64,000 bases of DNA from Annona cherimola (lineage: Eukaryota > Streptophyta > Magnoliopsida > Magnoliales > Annonaceae). The notes under the pieces are model-generated. The model saw nothing but the letters and a program-made list of their open reading frames with translations, did not search any database and was not told where the DNA came from. This document shows positions 11,098 through 24,600 of the stretch, in pieces (position 1 is the first letter of the stretch; each line of letters begins with the position of its first letter). Made by a program: the position numbers and the translations under genes. Where the stretch lies: contig CM059971.1 in assembly GCA_030490835.1 (NCBI GenBank), positions 122,854,564 through 122,918,563 on the forward strand, given 5' to 3'.

Positions 11098-11461
11098 TTT
11101 ATAAATATATGACGATACTTGTATATTTGTAATTATGGTCGATCTATAAATAATTACTTGAGGTTTCTAAAACTTTGTAAGCTTGTTTGTAATTATAATC
11201 AAATTAGGTGAGTGTATTTGCAAACTACTCAATCATTACCTATACATAAAGCTAAAATTTAAAATATTTTTATATCCAGGGATCTTATCTTGACTATTTT
11301 ATGAATAGAAGAAAATAATTTTTATTTGCAAGCAGCAAATTAACAATGAAAAATATTCCGGTAGGTATTACTAAAAGTTTTAATGCAATGTCTCAGTTTT
11401 ACTCTCATTGACAAATTAAAATCTAATTCACCTCATATATTTTGAATTGTTTATTAAATTA
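11098..11461. other. AT-rich non-coding sequence
   Basis: No supported gene or element was found between the two MITEs. Confidence 0.5.
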
Positions 11462-11719
11462 GAGTGTATTTGGAAATGAATAAAACTTCTTATGAAAGGT
11501 TTCAGAGAGTAAAAGTTGTAAAATGATAGTGATAATGATAATAAATAAAGAAGTTAAAATAGATATGAAAGTTATGTGGGTAATTGTGTAAAAGTGATTG
11601 AAAATAGAGTAATTGTATAAAAAAACGTGAAGAAATTATTAAAAAATAATATAGAAAATTAAAAATTTTATATTGAAAAATTTTAACTTAATAACTTTTA
11701 AACATTGCCAAACAGACTC
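11462..11719. mobile_element. Family B MITE, 258 bp, TSD TTA
   Basis: The termini GAGTGTATTTGG and CCAAACAGACTC are inverted repeats. They are flanked by TTA at 11459-11461 and 11720-11722. TTA is the classic Tourist/PIF target duplication. The interior has the family order in the reverse orientation. Confidence 0.75.
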
Positions 11720-11879
11720 TTAGAAAATTAAAGTTCCATCTAAAAAATATGCATGCAATCCATCAAATATAAGTATTTTATTATTTATAAATAATTGTAA
11801 GTATTTTTAGTAGGCAGGGCCCATCTAAAAATTTTAGTAGAATGTCAAAATAAAAAAAATAAACAAAATAAAATAAATG

Positions 11880-12343
11880 ACAAAATTTTGATTTGCTCCG
11901 TGGGTTGCGTTGTGCCCAAATGAGACGACGAGCTACATGCCGCACGTATATCCCAAATTCCCAATGACAAGAGCGGCTGGATACTGCGGCGCGAAGGGGC
12001 AAAAGCCGTTCGATCCACTCTCTTGGAGTGACGTGGGCGCATCGCAGCCGTTCATCGATCCCTTGACTTTCTGGACGACCAACAAAACGATCCGCCCCTC
12101 TAAGCGTCCGGTTTTGTCGCTCTTTCAGATTCCATCACTCCCGTTCTCTTCTTCTAAGCTGTTTTCCGTCTAGGAGAAGTTCTCCCTTGGATCAGAGTCT
12201 TCTATCGTCAACGGCGCTGGCTTCCCTCTCCGGCTGATCTTTACAGCTAGGGTTTTTGAAAATTCAAGCGGTTTTTAGGCTTCTGGGATTTGTGCGGCTC
12301 TTTTCCGTAACTGGAATCAAGTGGAGATCTCTGGTGTGATCTG
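11880..12343 (+). promoter_or_regulatory. Putative promoter and 5' UTR of the ECT gene
   Basis: Base composition changes sharply here from AT-rich to about balanced. A pyrimidine-rich tract (tcgctctttcagattccatc, then cccgttctcttcttc) from about 12117 fits a plant Y-patch near a transcription start. The leader then runs to the ATG at 12344. I see no clear TATA box. The transcription start is inferred, not shown. Confidence 0.45.
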
Positions 12344-15300
12344 ATGGCTGCCGATAAACAGACGGAAAAAAGTATCCTTGACTGTTTTTTGCATTTTTCT
12401 TTGCGATTTCGGTCCGGTTTAGGGTTTTGATTGTGATTTCTGCCGTCTTTTAGTATAGTGTTGGTTCTAAACTGTTTTGGATCGTGGTTCCGGTGTCTAG
12501 TCGTGTCGGTAGCTATTTGTTTATTTTAGCGTGTTTAGACGCCGATTTCTTGTTCATATTTCGTCCTCTGGTTGTCTACTTAATTTGCAGCTACTGGATC
12601 GATCTGAAGTTTAAATATTTTTTCTGGGCTCTCTAGTTCTTCGTCGATGAAAATAGGGCTACGGTTCTTGATCGGCTCGTTGCAATGAAATTTTAGTAGG
12701 TTTTATCTAAATTGATTTTTTTTTTTTTTTTTGGTGTGTATTTTTTTTGTTGTGGGGTGGTGGTGCGGGCTGTGGGGATGGGCGTGGGCCTGAAACCGAT
12801 TTTGTAGATGGTCACTGAGCCTTTCTCTTGCTAGCGTTTGGTTTGCTTGGATTAGATTGAGATTTGGCCTTCCGTTTTTTCGTTTGGATCAGGAAAGCAA
12901 GATGCTTTGGTGGAATTACGCCGTTTTTTACTTTTTCGGCTAGTAAAGAAGATGCGTGAGATGGTTTCCACGGTGGATCTTGTATACTGGTGATAGATAA
13001 CTACGCGCAAGTATCACATACTACAGATCAACTCGGTGGTTTGTCTGTAGAAGTTTTCCGATTCCCTCCGATCCCTTTTTGGCATCCATTTGTGCTTTGA
13101 TACCATGACGCTAAATATGATTTAAGATTTTAAAATTTGCATGATTTGGAATTATAGCGCTGTGCGTGCGTGCGTTTTTGTGTGTATCAGGACTTGGAGG
13201 TGGGTTATAATGGGAAATTTGAATGATTTCCTATCTTGTGGGCATAGGCATTGAAGTAATACGATTCAAGAATTCTCCAGTATGTTAGAGACATAAGCGA
13301 TGAGTGAAGCTGAACATTGTTCGGTTACCTTAACTTGCTTACATCCAGCTCTGGAAGGTATGATGAAGAATTTGAAAGTTAATCCTTCATCCGATGTCAA
13401 TGATTCTAGCGTGGTACGTTGTTTCTTGAATGTTTTTGTTTGGTCGCTTTATTGATTTAATCAAAGTGTCGGTATCCTCTGCAGCACTTTCTACTGTAAA
13501 TTAAACTGCAGTTGTAGGTTTTACTCCAAATTGATTTCTCGTATTACCTGATTATGCCAGGCTGCTTCAAAAGACAGGACCACATTTGATTCCAAATCTT
13601 GTATCTCCTCATCGGGAGATGCAGCGAGTAGTTTCAAGGAGACTGATGTAGATCAGGATTCTTTGATGGCTGAGCAAGGGGTATATTATCCGCCAGGAAG
13701 CTACTATGGATACTATTATCCAGGTTAGTTGTTTTTAGCAAATAGTCTGTTGGTGTTCTCTCCTTATTCTCCAAGTCTGATGTCGTTTGTCAGTGCAGGA
13801 TATGATGGATCGTTTGGAGAATATGATGATTCCTCCTTCTTTGGGACTGATGGAATGGATGCCCAGTATCCTGTAAGCTTACTCCTGTATTTGATATACT
13901 TCATGGATAACTGTGAGCTGATATACTTGTATCTTATATGTTTCCTGGATAACCTTAATTTTTGTCTCTGCATTTTTCTGTTCGTTGTGCCTTGTGTTTT
14001 TGTTGAGAGTAAATTCCGCATTCCATGTTAAATGCTTCTGCTGCAATATTTTGAAGAAAAATTATTGAGCAAATTCCATATATGCTCACGAATTTTATCC
14101 TTAATTCCACTTAATACCCATGAATTTTCAAAATTCCTCTCATACTTACAAATTTTCACCCTAATTTCACTTATACCTGCACCGTTAAGGACCAGTTAAA
14201 TGAGCTGTTAGCCACTTTGTAAAATGATGAATATGTCCAAGTTGTAATGTAATTTAAGATTGTTTTGCTTAAAGTATGTTCAAATAATATATGATTTTAT
14301 AATTGTGGAATTACTAAAAATTCATTATAATATGAATTTTTAGCTATAGAATTACAATTAGAGTGGGCATATTCGTCATTTTCTAAAAAGTTAATGACCT
14401 TTTTAACGGATTTCTAACAGCGTGAGTACAAGTGGAATTAGAATGAAAATTCATGAGTATGAGAAGATTTTTTGAAAATTTATGGGTATAAGCGGAATTA
14501 AGGGTAAAATTTGTGAGTATATAAGGAATTTGCCTAAATTTATTTATCCGTTTTTATATGGTTTGATCTAAATTTCCTTAAAATAAGGCGGTTGTTTGAT
14601 CTGTCACATGGATCATATTTGGAGTTTAAAGTTTTTGAATCTGGGCCTTTATCCAGTACCTAGTTCTTTTGTATGTTGCGACTTTTCATTGTTATTATTT
14701 ATTCTCTGTACATGAATTTTCACAATTGCGCATCTCCACTTGGATGATGGTGCTTGGTGATTCCCTGATCACTTTTCAGATAGTTTTTTGAACCATAGAT
14801 CTGAATTTCCTTTCAATAGTTAGCCTAGTTTTACCTCGTATAGCTGCATACTTGTGTTCTTTATAAAAATTGTTAGAAGCAAACTTGTCAATCTGTTGAA
14901 ATTACTTTCCTGTCCATGTTTCCAAAGTAACTTCTTGTTCTCTTGCAGGCAATTCAAGAAAATGGATCGCTCATCTGTTATATGCCAGGGTTTCAGCCTG
15001 GGTACAGTCCTTTTGGTCCTTGCGTACCTGGAAGTACTGTTGGTGTTGATGGACAATTTTTGACTCAGCCATCGTACATCACAGGTCCAATATTTTCAAC
15101 TCCTCTTGCTTCTCCAGGATACTTCCCGTCTCCAGTACCGTATGGGTTGGAGGCATGGGCTTCATACCCATGGGATGCATCCCCTTTGTTCGTGGATGGA
15201 ACCCATGGATATTCCCTTGGTGGTTCTCCAGCCATCCCATTTCCCAAGCTTGATCTCTCTATTCCAAATCCTACCTTGGGTCCTTCGAAGCCTACACAAG

Positions 15301-18300
15301 CTTTGAAGCTTAATGCATCAGGCGAAACTAAAGTATCTTCGACTGATTTGGATTTGCCCCCAAGTGCTGACAATCAGTCTATTAAGCAGACAATTAAGGT
15401 GACACGTTATTTTACTTTTGATGATATTGTTATTATAATAATATCTCTTCATTTGACAATTATCGTGTACTTGCAGGCATCACAACAGGGATCTGGTCTT
15501 CAGGCAGCCCCAGTTCTGCCGAAGGGCTATTTCCCAGTGGTAAAGTTACCAGCATACGCTAGCCAGGGAAAGGGCAACTTGTTTTATCCAAACAACTCTT
15601 CTAGTATTAAAACAAATGGCCGAGGTTGGGGAGGTGCTGAAAAGCTTAAAACAAGAAGCAGTGCGAAGGGAATCAGTGACTTTGATTTGTTAAACGAACA
15701 AAACCGTGGACCCAGAACAAATAACGGAAAAAATTCTTGGCCATCAGTGGCTGCTCCAGTTGGTGCTCCGGGCCCTCAGAGTATTCCTGGTGGTAACGGC
15801 ATTACCACCGTAATCCGGAGGGATCAGTACAATCTTGCAGATTTTCCAACGAATTATGATCATGCATTGTTCTTTGTGATAAAATCATACAGTGAGGATG
15901 ATGTTCATAAGAGTATTAAGTACAATGTCTGGGCAAGCACGCAAAATGGAAATAAGAGGCTTGATGATGCATATCAATCTGTCCAAGATAGAAAGGAAGA
16001 AAACGGATGCAAATGTCCTGTCTTTCTTTTCTTTTCGGTTAGTATTTTTCTTTATTTTATGGAAGAGATTTTCTATGTGACACCACTTCTCACTGTCCAG
16101 ATCATGATTAATTCCAATAAGTTACTACTTAGTGCTTAGTTGAAATATTTGCAACACTCAATTGGACTTTTCAGTGATGATGTTTGTGAAGATGTCTAGA
16201 GGAATTTTCACAGTCCATTCAATGGAAATGAAGGATAAAAGAATAAAGATGTCTGGAGGAATTTATCCTGTGCAGATTCCTCATGTGGGAAAACAAGGAT
16301 AAAATAAAAGTTATGAGATAATTATTTAGGAATATTTGGACGTTTGTAAAATGGGTTGTTGTTGGGAAGAATTTCCTTCAGTATGTGAAAGTGTTCAGTT
16401 AGTTTGAACATAATCCACGCGCTTGACATTTAGCACGCAGGTATGCTTTGATGGTCATACCGATGCGAGCTGAAGTGTACATGAATGGATTTATTTATAT
16501 TATCACTACCCATCTACTTTGTTACGATTTATATTTTGGAGGTCAATTTCTCAAATGTTGTCTCGTTGTCTTTTCAGGTGAATGCAAGTGGTCAATTCTG
16601 TGGAGTTGCTGAGATGGTTGGCAAAGTAGATTTTAGTAAGAACATGGACTTTTGGCAGCAGGACAAGTGGAATGGATTTTTTCAGGTCAAGTGGCACATT
16701 GTTAAAGATGTTCCAAATCCTCAGTTTCGCCATATTATCCTTGAGAACAATGAAAACAAACCTGTAACTAACAGCAGAGACACTCAGGAGGTAATAATAT
16801 CTTCAAAGTCCAAGATACTTGTGTGTTTGGCGTCAGAAAGAGTTAAACTCAGTAATGGGAGTATTTCTGATGAAGCCAGGAATTGTCTGATTTGTTATGC
16901 AGCTTCCTCAGTTCTGATTACTGTTTGAAAGTTGAATACTTTTGTTGTCAACAAATGAGCTTAACTCAGTTGATTATGACTGGGAAAATACAATGAAAGG
17001 AGAAAAATGGATAAAAAGTCTTTCATCTCGCTCTGGATTTTCCTAAAGTAGTCTCTTTTCATCTCGCTCTGGATTTTCCTAAAGTAGTCTCTTTTCATCT
17101 CGCTCTGGATTTTCCTAAATCAGTCTCTTTTAACCTCCAAATTGCTTAGGAATATGTAGTCACTTGGCTTTCATTTAAAAGGATGACTTTTTAAGCTTGC
17201 TGAGGTTGCTGGATACAATGCAAGAAATGTGAAAATAACTCTTTACCTGTCATGCTGCGAAATTGGCCACTGTTATGAGATATTTTATGGTGTCAAATGA
17301 CTCCCGAAATTCCATGCAAGATAAGCTGCTGTTTAATTTACTGTCTTAATGACAAGAGTGTATCCACTTTGCCTGTGGTTAGATAATCCAAAGCTAAAAA
17401 ACGGCAGATTGGAGCAACAATGGATCATTGTATGAAAGAATTTACTTTGTTGACACAGAATTCGAAATTTCTGTTGTCTGGCTCAAATGATTCTGACCAT
17501 TTATTAATAAGCCTCCTTCCAAGACTGTGTGTGTACTGTGGTATCTGTAAATGCTGCTGTTGTTTAGATGCATGAAATGAACATGAAAATTTTGGTTACT
17601 CAGTGCATCATTCGATCTTCATATCTAGCTGATTATATTTATAATCTATTTTCCTTTTTTTAGGTGCGATTACCTCAAGGAATTGAGATGTTAAATATTT
17701 TTAAGAACTATTCAGCCAAGACATCCATATTGGACGATTTTGGATTTTATGAAAGCAGGCAGCGGGCAATGCAGGAAAAGAGGACAAGGAATCTTACTCC
17801 ACATCTGGTTCCTCTGCAGGTATCTTCTCAGATAAATGACAACCTATGAAGTGCCTTTTTACATTGTAAATGATGAATTTGTAGTGGATCAATGAAACTT
17901 CCACATTTTTTTGTGTGTGTAAGCCTAGTCTTGAAAAACATTTTGTAATGCCTGTTCAGTCATTTTCTACAGAAGTTTTCATGATGACAATGACTGATGG
18001 TATTCATTGTTCAATGGGGACAGAGAGAACTTTAAGAACTCCTGCTAGTCATTGTTTTCCATGCATGTGTAAGCTTTTCTCTTGAATATCTTTTATGGAT
18101 CATGCTTTCTCAACTATCTGATGGGAAAAGAAAGCTGTCTATACCCAATATTGTGGTATATTTTGCCTGGCGGTCAGGGGGTTCTTCCTTTCTGAGTGCT
18201 GTCTGTAAGATTTCAATCCTTGGCTGCAGCAGGGCAGGGAGTGTGACTGTCTGAGACAGTTTGCATACGACCACGTTTCCTGTGTTGACTTTTCTGATAT

Positions 18301-18968
18301 ATTGATGGTGTGTTTGGGACATGATAAGTTTATGATGTAAAAGTTTTTAAATGGGAGAAAATGATGTGATATGATGGGGGCAATGGTGAGGAATAAAAGG
18401 AATAAAGTTACAATAGATAGTTTAGTTGAGTAAAAATGATTAAAAAGTAAAGTAGTTGTATAGGAAGATGTAAAGAAATAATTAAAAAGTATGGTAGTAG
18501 TGGAGAGTGAAAAGTTTTATATTTAGCCAAACATGCCGTTAGAATGGCCAGAAAGTAGCAGCTGTCACTGCCAGAAGAAGAATAGCAATTCAAGTGCTAA
18601 AATTCCTCTTTTGATTTTGTATCAACTTTATCCTGCACCATAGTTTCTCCATCTGCTGCGTCCTCTTTGACTTCTCATTTCCAGTTTTAAATGAGGTTTT
18701 TATAGTCCTTGATGATGAAATTGACCTGCTCAGCATACTTGTATGGCTCCATGCTGCATTGACTGTTCTACTAATGTGTGATGGAGTTCTGATTTTGAGG
18801 CTCTTTGGTTTGTCTTGGCAGCCAAAACCGGTTGAAGGTGTCCTCGCAATGCAGGGAGTTGATCTGAAATCTGATGCTATCAGTATCCTGTCAACGGAAT
18901 TGGCTTCTTTAAATGTCAAGGAAGAACCTCAGGGAAGCAGCGAATCAAAGCAGCAAGGGGAAGTTTGA
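12344..18968 (+). CDS. ECT: YTH-domain m6A reader, ECT (YTHDF-type) protein, 618 aa
   Basis: Nine coding exons: 12344-12371, 13349-13413, 13561-13723, 13799-13872, 14949-15398, 15477-16037, 16578-16790, 17664-17819, 18822-18968. All introns are GT/AG and the phases join without a break to TGA at 18966. The first ~375 residues are a Tyr/Pro/Gly/Ser-rich low-complexity region ([14 protein letters not shown]). The YTH domain spans about 395-530 ([53 protein letters not shown]). W412, W473 and W478 match the three-tryptophan cage that binds N6-methyladenosine. ECT proteins bind m6A-modified mRNA in the cytoplasm and tune its fate; this function is inferred from the family. The start fits because [20 protein letters not shown] resembles ECT N termini and no earlier in-frame ATG exists in the leader. 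The subclade is unresolved. Confidence 0.95.
14067..14534. mobile_element. MITE in ECT intron 4, about 468 bp
   Basis: Long imperfect inverted termini: GCAAATTCCATATATGCTC on the left against the inverse of GAGTATATAAGGAATTTGCC on the right, followed by further paired stretches (cttaattccacttaatac with gggtataagcggaattaag). A possible 8-9 bp AT-only duplication (AAATTATT/AAATTTAT) flanks it but is imperfect. The element is spliced out with intron 4. Confidence 0.65.
17018..17131. repeat. 36-bp tandem repeat, about three copies, in ECT intron 7
   Basis: Units beginning CATCTCGCTCTGG start at 17024, 17060 and 17096, each followed by ATTTTCCTAAAGTAGTCTC. The first two units are identical apart from the edge, and the third has aaatcag for aaagtag. 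Such near identity implies recent duplication. Confidence 0.85.
18308..18540. mobile_element. Family B MITE in ECT intron 8
   Basis: It starts GGTGTGTTTGGGACATG and ends TTTAGCCAAACATGCC, with the family interior (gagaaaatgatgtgatatga, tagtttagttgagtaaaaat, gtagttgtataggaagatgt) in the same order as the other reverse-oriented copies. Confidence 0.7.
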
Positions 18969-19640
18969 CAGTAGAGGAGCCTTTTGCATGAGCAGATATG
19001 TGGTGACTTGAACCAACCCAAAAAAAAAATAAAAATAAAAAAATGCCCGAGGTCCATCGGAGTCATGGTTCATTAGCTGCCACTGTAACAAGGATTTGGA
19101 TCGACCTGGAGGTGTTTTTGGAGCAGGAGGATTCCTGGCTGTAGCAGCTATTGTGGCTTTTGGTAAAAATGTTGTACCACAGTTTCATGGTTGTGGGGGC
19201 AATGGTGGCCAGAGTCTGCAGATTTGTCCCCCTTTCATCTTTTGTGGGGTTTTGTTTTGGGAGTGACGGAGGCATGGCAGGGTATGGTGGTGTATTTGTG
19301 CCAAAGCGCAAATGTAAAAGCTTCTTCTTCTTCTTCTCTCTCTTTTTTTTTTTTTAAATGTTTTTCGTCTTTCCCGTTGTCATTGGGGGTGTAGTTCAAT
19401 TCTTAGGCCCTATGCTTGTGAAGTAAGAAGCGGGGCCTTGCTTCATTGTTGTGAAGTTGGGGATGGGAGTGGCCATGGCAAATCAAAGAGTGAAGAAATA
19501 GAAATGAAAAGAGTAAAAAATCAAAGGTACTTCTGCTTCTCTGATTGATCGAGCCTGTGACGATTAGTCTGTCTAACCTCTTGATGATCCAGGTTTTACC
19601 CGTCTCTCTCATTCATTCATTACATAAGCCTAAATACCAT
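18969..19640 (+). other. Probable 3' UTR and downstream sequence of ECT
   Basis: The sequence after the stop stays less AT-rich than the intergenic DNA and has AATAAAAATAAAA-type signals at about 19027-19040. A TTC microsatellite and poly-T lie at 19320-19356. No second coding region could be supported. The end of the transcript is not determinable here. Confidence 0.4.
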
Positions 19641-22600
19641 GTTTAAGAAGCTTCAACAAGTTGGTGCCTGGAGAAATTACCTTGGCAGTTGGCTCGTTTG
19701 GTGTGGCTGGAAGACGGAAAACCAAAGGATCTTGTGCTTTATTCTTTATCTCGTTGGGCAGGGACTCGCGAGTATTGTGCGTTGTCCACTGCAATTCTGA
19801 GTTCTCGTGGACTAGGGGCGTGATCCCACTTAGTGTGCCTAAGTGCTTTGTCAACCTGAAATGAATATGATTTCCGAGTGTTTGGAAATCGCACATGAAA
19901 GTGATTGCGGGCTATTTATTTGCCTAAAATGCTGGAAGTGAGCTTTTCTAGAAAACTTGGTTTGTTCAAAAACGTGCTGCGCTTATTTTTCAGCTTTTGT
20001 CTTTAAACGGGATCTAAATTCTCTTGCGGAAATTTCAGTACGGGGAGGACGTCTCGAGTGAGACGCTGAAGTGGGCCGGTACGTCGCATGAAAGACGGGT
20101 GTCTGGCAGCTGTTTCCCTTGCATAATTTAATGTCTTCGAACGTGTAATGGGTTTCTATCGTGGGGAGAAAATTAAAAAGCTGTGGTTTGACGCTTGCTA
20201 TAGCCGTAAATGGAGTCGCCAAGTTTTGGGTCGGTCAAAAGAAAAATACGGATGACCTTGTATGGGTCGACGTTACTCATCTCTAGCTTTGAGGAAAGGG
20301 AGGGAGGGGCAACAGACCGGGTTAAATAAATGCCATACCCCCAGGCAAGGCGGTAAGCTAATTGAAAAACATCTATAGCAATAATATCTGGAGCAGTGGG
20401 GCCGAAACATGCATAGAAACGCAGATCGTTGCATTTTCTGGAGGCAAACCCAGGCCCTTGACACCCCTGCCACAAGAGGCAAGGCTACGGCGCTAAATAA
20501 TTCTAGTCCCGTACCAACACACCTCCCTTTCTCCTTTTCATTGTTACGTGAACAAGCAACAGGTGTGTAAGTGGAGATGGGCCACCTAATGCTAAGGTCT
20601 GATCCCCACCCGACAAACTTCCCTGATGCCCGATTGGCTTCTTTGTGTTAGCCTTTTTACCTGGCATTTGTCTACTTCTCTAATGCAAGAACATCTCAAG
20701 TCCAACCCTCCAAATCAGAAGAAGGCACATGACAAGTGGGCAGCGGCCCCACAAGAGATGCTAGGGAGAAAAGAGGGGATGTTCCCGTTGTCTCTGACTT
20801 GCCTTTCCAAGGGCTGAACCATATTGAGAGGACTGCTCGGTACACGGTTTTGCTATACTGTTCATCCTCGGTCGTCTGGATATGTGGACAAATACTCTTT
20901 ATCTACATGACTGCATCCGCTATTTATTTTCCCTGAGCCCTTTTATGCCTGATGAACTGAACCAGACTGTTCTCACTTCTGGGTGACAAAGATGCGCGTC
21001 AAATTGCAGCCCAACTTCCACCATGAGGCGGTGAAAATGGATCATGAAAGGAATTGAATAGCTAAAATAATGGAAGTAGTATGAAACTTGATATACTTGA
21101 TGGTTGCATTGATTCACCATCGAGGGATCCGCATTGGATGTGGATTGCCTTACTTTTAATGCTAGTAGCGTCGTGGGTGGGACGGAAAATTCAGAAAAAT
21201 ATTGGTGAACCACAAGAAATTCCTGTGGCCTGTAGATGGTTTTCTGTAGCTTTTTAGACTGCATAGTCGGGTAGATTTCGATTCCGGCCAGTCTACGCCG
21301 GAGTTATTTCTGATCGTTATTTAACTAAGTAAATTTACCTTAGCTGTTAGAGTTAGTGTAGTCATTAACTTGAGATTGTATGTATAAAAATACTACTCTG
21401 ATATAATATTGTAATCTTTAATAGTTTAATTACTTGATAGTTTCACGCATGCAATTTTGCGACCCCAAACGTTTAACTTGTGGTCATCCTTAGGATTATC
21501 GTTGATATTTTAATAAATGATTTGAAAGTGGGTAAAAGATTGAGGTTTTAGGAAATTACTTACGACTTAGATTTCCTCCCAATCCTTGTATAAGTATAAC
21601 CAGGCCCGGTTACACTTATCAGGCAAAAAGAACAATTATGCAAGTCGAAAAGACGGCACTGACCGATTGCAGATCAAAGGTACTCGTTCACTCTTCAAGG
21701 GCAAAAAAAAAAAAAAAAAAAAGGGTATTCGTTCTATCTGCTCTGTTTTCTCTTCAACGCTGACGATTGAGAATGACCCCCACCTACCACCACGACAATG
21801 CATTGAAACTGCCGGGAATAAGGCAAATGTCACTGTGGCTGGCGGCTACCACGAAAATCCCTCGATCGCTGGAGTTCTATCGTTTTACTGTGCTACAAGT
21901 CCTCCAGGAGACATCTTTCTTGCGTATCAGAAATGCAGAGGTACTTCTGCAATTTACAGAGCTTAATGGGCCACGGCCTTGTCTGCCGATATATTTGTTC
22001 TGTGGGCCACCATCTTCAGCCGTCCAATTTTTTTTTTTCAAATACTCCATACCTGACTTGATACGCGGGCACCGACATCTTAATCCAGGCCATGTAACAG
22101 ACAACATGATGTTGTCCAGCTCTGATCATTCAGGATGTTTTCATCCCTCCAGGCGGCCCCAATCATGATATTCAAATGCATCCTTCTCATGGTTTTCCCA
22201 TCCATCATCCATGATAATTGAGTACCACCGAAGAGGATATAAAAATACAAAATCATTTACTTCAAATAAAATAAAATAAAATAAAAATACAACATCATGT
22301 TTCAGCTCTCCACCGATATTTGCGAACACGAGCATGCGTATCCGAAATCCACGTGCGTATCTCACGTATGGAAAATCCAGTGCATTCATCAGGTAGACCG
22401 TACCGTAGGGATCCCAAGTAACGCTGGCCCAACGTTCATCGACATCAAACCTGTGCCCTAAAAAGGGGAAAAAAAACAATTAGCAGTAATAAAAATCGAA
22501 AGGTTAAATACAAATTTTAAAACGAATGTTAGCAATTTGTTTTTATTTCAAAAAGCACTCTTATGAACCCGATGAGCGGCCTGGATCATTGATGCGTGTA

Positions 22601-24600
22601 ACCCACCTGTCTCATGTGCTTGACAACGCATTCCGATCTCGGGCTTGGGATTAGTATGCCTTTTTAGTTGTCTGCAAGGCTTGAATGATTGGATGCCAAT
22701 CATACACGAAGGAAGCGGTGTACGCACCCGTAGATAATGAATATTCATTTTAATTTGTACGTCATGCGCTAGCATTAGCGAGTGGCATTCGACCAATCAC
22801 ATTATTCCTACAAGAATGCAACCAATCGACGACGTGCCCAGTCGAAATTCGTTCTTGTGGGTGGGCCACTGCTAGCTGGCCTCTCACCCACCACCAATGG
22901 TCCACCGTGGAGGAACTCCTTTACACTGGTTATTTGGTGTGCACAACCCGTTTAACGTCAGGAATTATGCATTGGATGCGACGTGGTCTTCTTACCTGCC
23001 ATACACATGCTGGATTAGCCTAGCCAGGTGAAAATGTGGGGGGCCTACCGTCTGCATGGTAACGAGTGACGACGAGCCGAACGGCTAGAAGTAGAACGTG
23101 AGGACTAGGGAGCAGAAGGACGGAAGGAAGGACCACCAATTGCGGTACACGTGGGGTGCATGAAAGCCTGCGGCAATATATATTTTTATCTCCCGCCTTC
23201 ATGCTGTCCTTTTGACCAGTTTTTCCAGCATTGCACGTGCCTGGTATTCGTTTACGTGCGTGAATGGACAACCATCTGATTTGGATTTTGGAGCGTCTGA
23301 TGGCGGAGGGGCATTTTCGGGGTTCGCAGGGAAGGCAGGGGCGTTTTAGCGGGGGGGAACCCTCGGCGGCGGGATGTGGAACCAGCGAAGCCACGTGAGG
23401 TGCGGGGCGAGGTACGCGGATTAGATGGAGCACCCTTCTCCACCTAGCAACAAAATCGGATTAAAAAAGTCCATTCTTTATGCTATATAATCAGCATCCA
23501 GATCGTTTATTCATTATTATTTTCAAGTAAAAATATCCATTAAAAGTCTACTTTCGTTGATTATGTCGTTAGTCCAATACTCGTTAGCATATAGAGATTA
23601 TACATAAACTATCAATCTAGATTGCTATTATTTTCGTAATAATAATATTTATATTTCTAAATCAGATCTATAAGGCATATTTAAAACAAAAATAATATTC
23701 AATAAGAATAAAATGGACGGTTTGGATTTCGTAAATAAAATATGCACATTCTTATTTGTCATCAGCTATACCTGCCAGATGTGGCAACGTGCTCTGTCTT
23801 CTCCTCTCCTGTAAAAACCGGCGAAAACGCCTTACAGATCCACATCATTGGCGGGCCCCGCAGCCCAGGTAGACACCGGGGATCGAGGCGATGCCAGCTG
23901 TAATCCCGGGTTTCCAAAGATGTCCCTGCGCGGGATATGACATTACGTAATTACCCTTTCTTGCCTTGTTGGGCATGACTCATGTGAGAAACCGACTCGG
24001 TTTTGAGAGCATCCTATCCGTTGGTGAGCAGGGCTGTATTTTGGAGGTTGGACGGGCAGAGGTATGGTGGAGGCTCTAGCCCGTCATTTGTCTGGCTGTT
24101 CTGTCATTGGATGAGGACAGCTCCTGAATTTTCTTCTTTTGGCTTGGTTTTGCTTTAGCCTTTAGGCTGTTGTTTGGTTTTGACCAACATAGGAAAGAAT
24201 TTTCGTTGATCATCTTGACTCTTGAGATGATTGCTGCTTAAGAACGCATAATATGGCTATTTGTCTGAATTATAAAAATTCCAAAAAAAAAACACACACA
24301 CACAGTAACTTGTTGACACGTATTTTCCGTCTCGGAGAAATTTCCAGAACCCTGGCTACTAGCTAATTTTGCCAAATAATTACTCGTTGAGTAGCCAAGT
24401 TAGAAAAAAAAAAAAAAGGATTTTTCTAGTTAATGATTCACACAATTTGGTTCATTCACCAGGTGCCGTCTGTAAAACATCCACCATATAGCAAAACCGT
24501 CTAAGTTTTCTACGTAAAATTACAACAGTCTGAAAATAAAAGTGGTTTTAAAATTTATTCAAAATATTTCAAAAATATAAAACTATGCCATGTAAAATTA
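19641..24600. other. Intergenic region without a supported gene
   Basis: Short open frames occur on both strands (for instance plus 21586-22168 and minus 20173-20482), but they lack splice context, family motifs and consistent composition. Parts of 22.8-24.0 kb are richer in GC and could hold distal promoter sequence. I found no RNA gene, no element with clear ends, and nothing I can name. Confidence 0.5.

Noticed and set aside
15065..15373. Minus-strand frame of 102 codons within the ECT gene
   Set aside because: Antisense shadow of the low-complexity ECT exon 5.
21586..22168. Two overlapping plus-strand frames of 126 and 133 codons
   Set aside because: They cross homopolymer runs (poly-A and poly-T), lack any family motif, and the two frames overlap each other. 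Not supported as genes.
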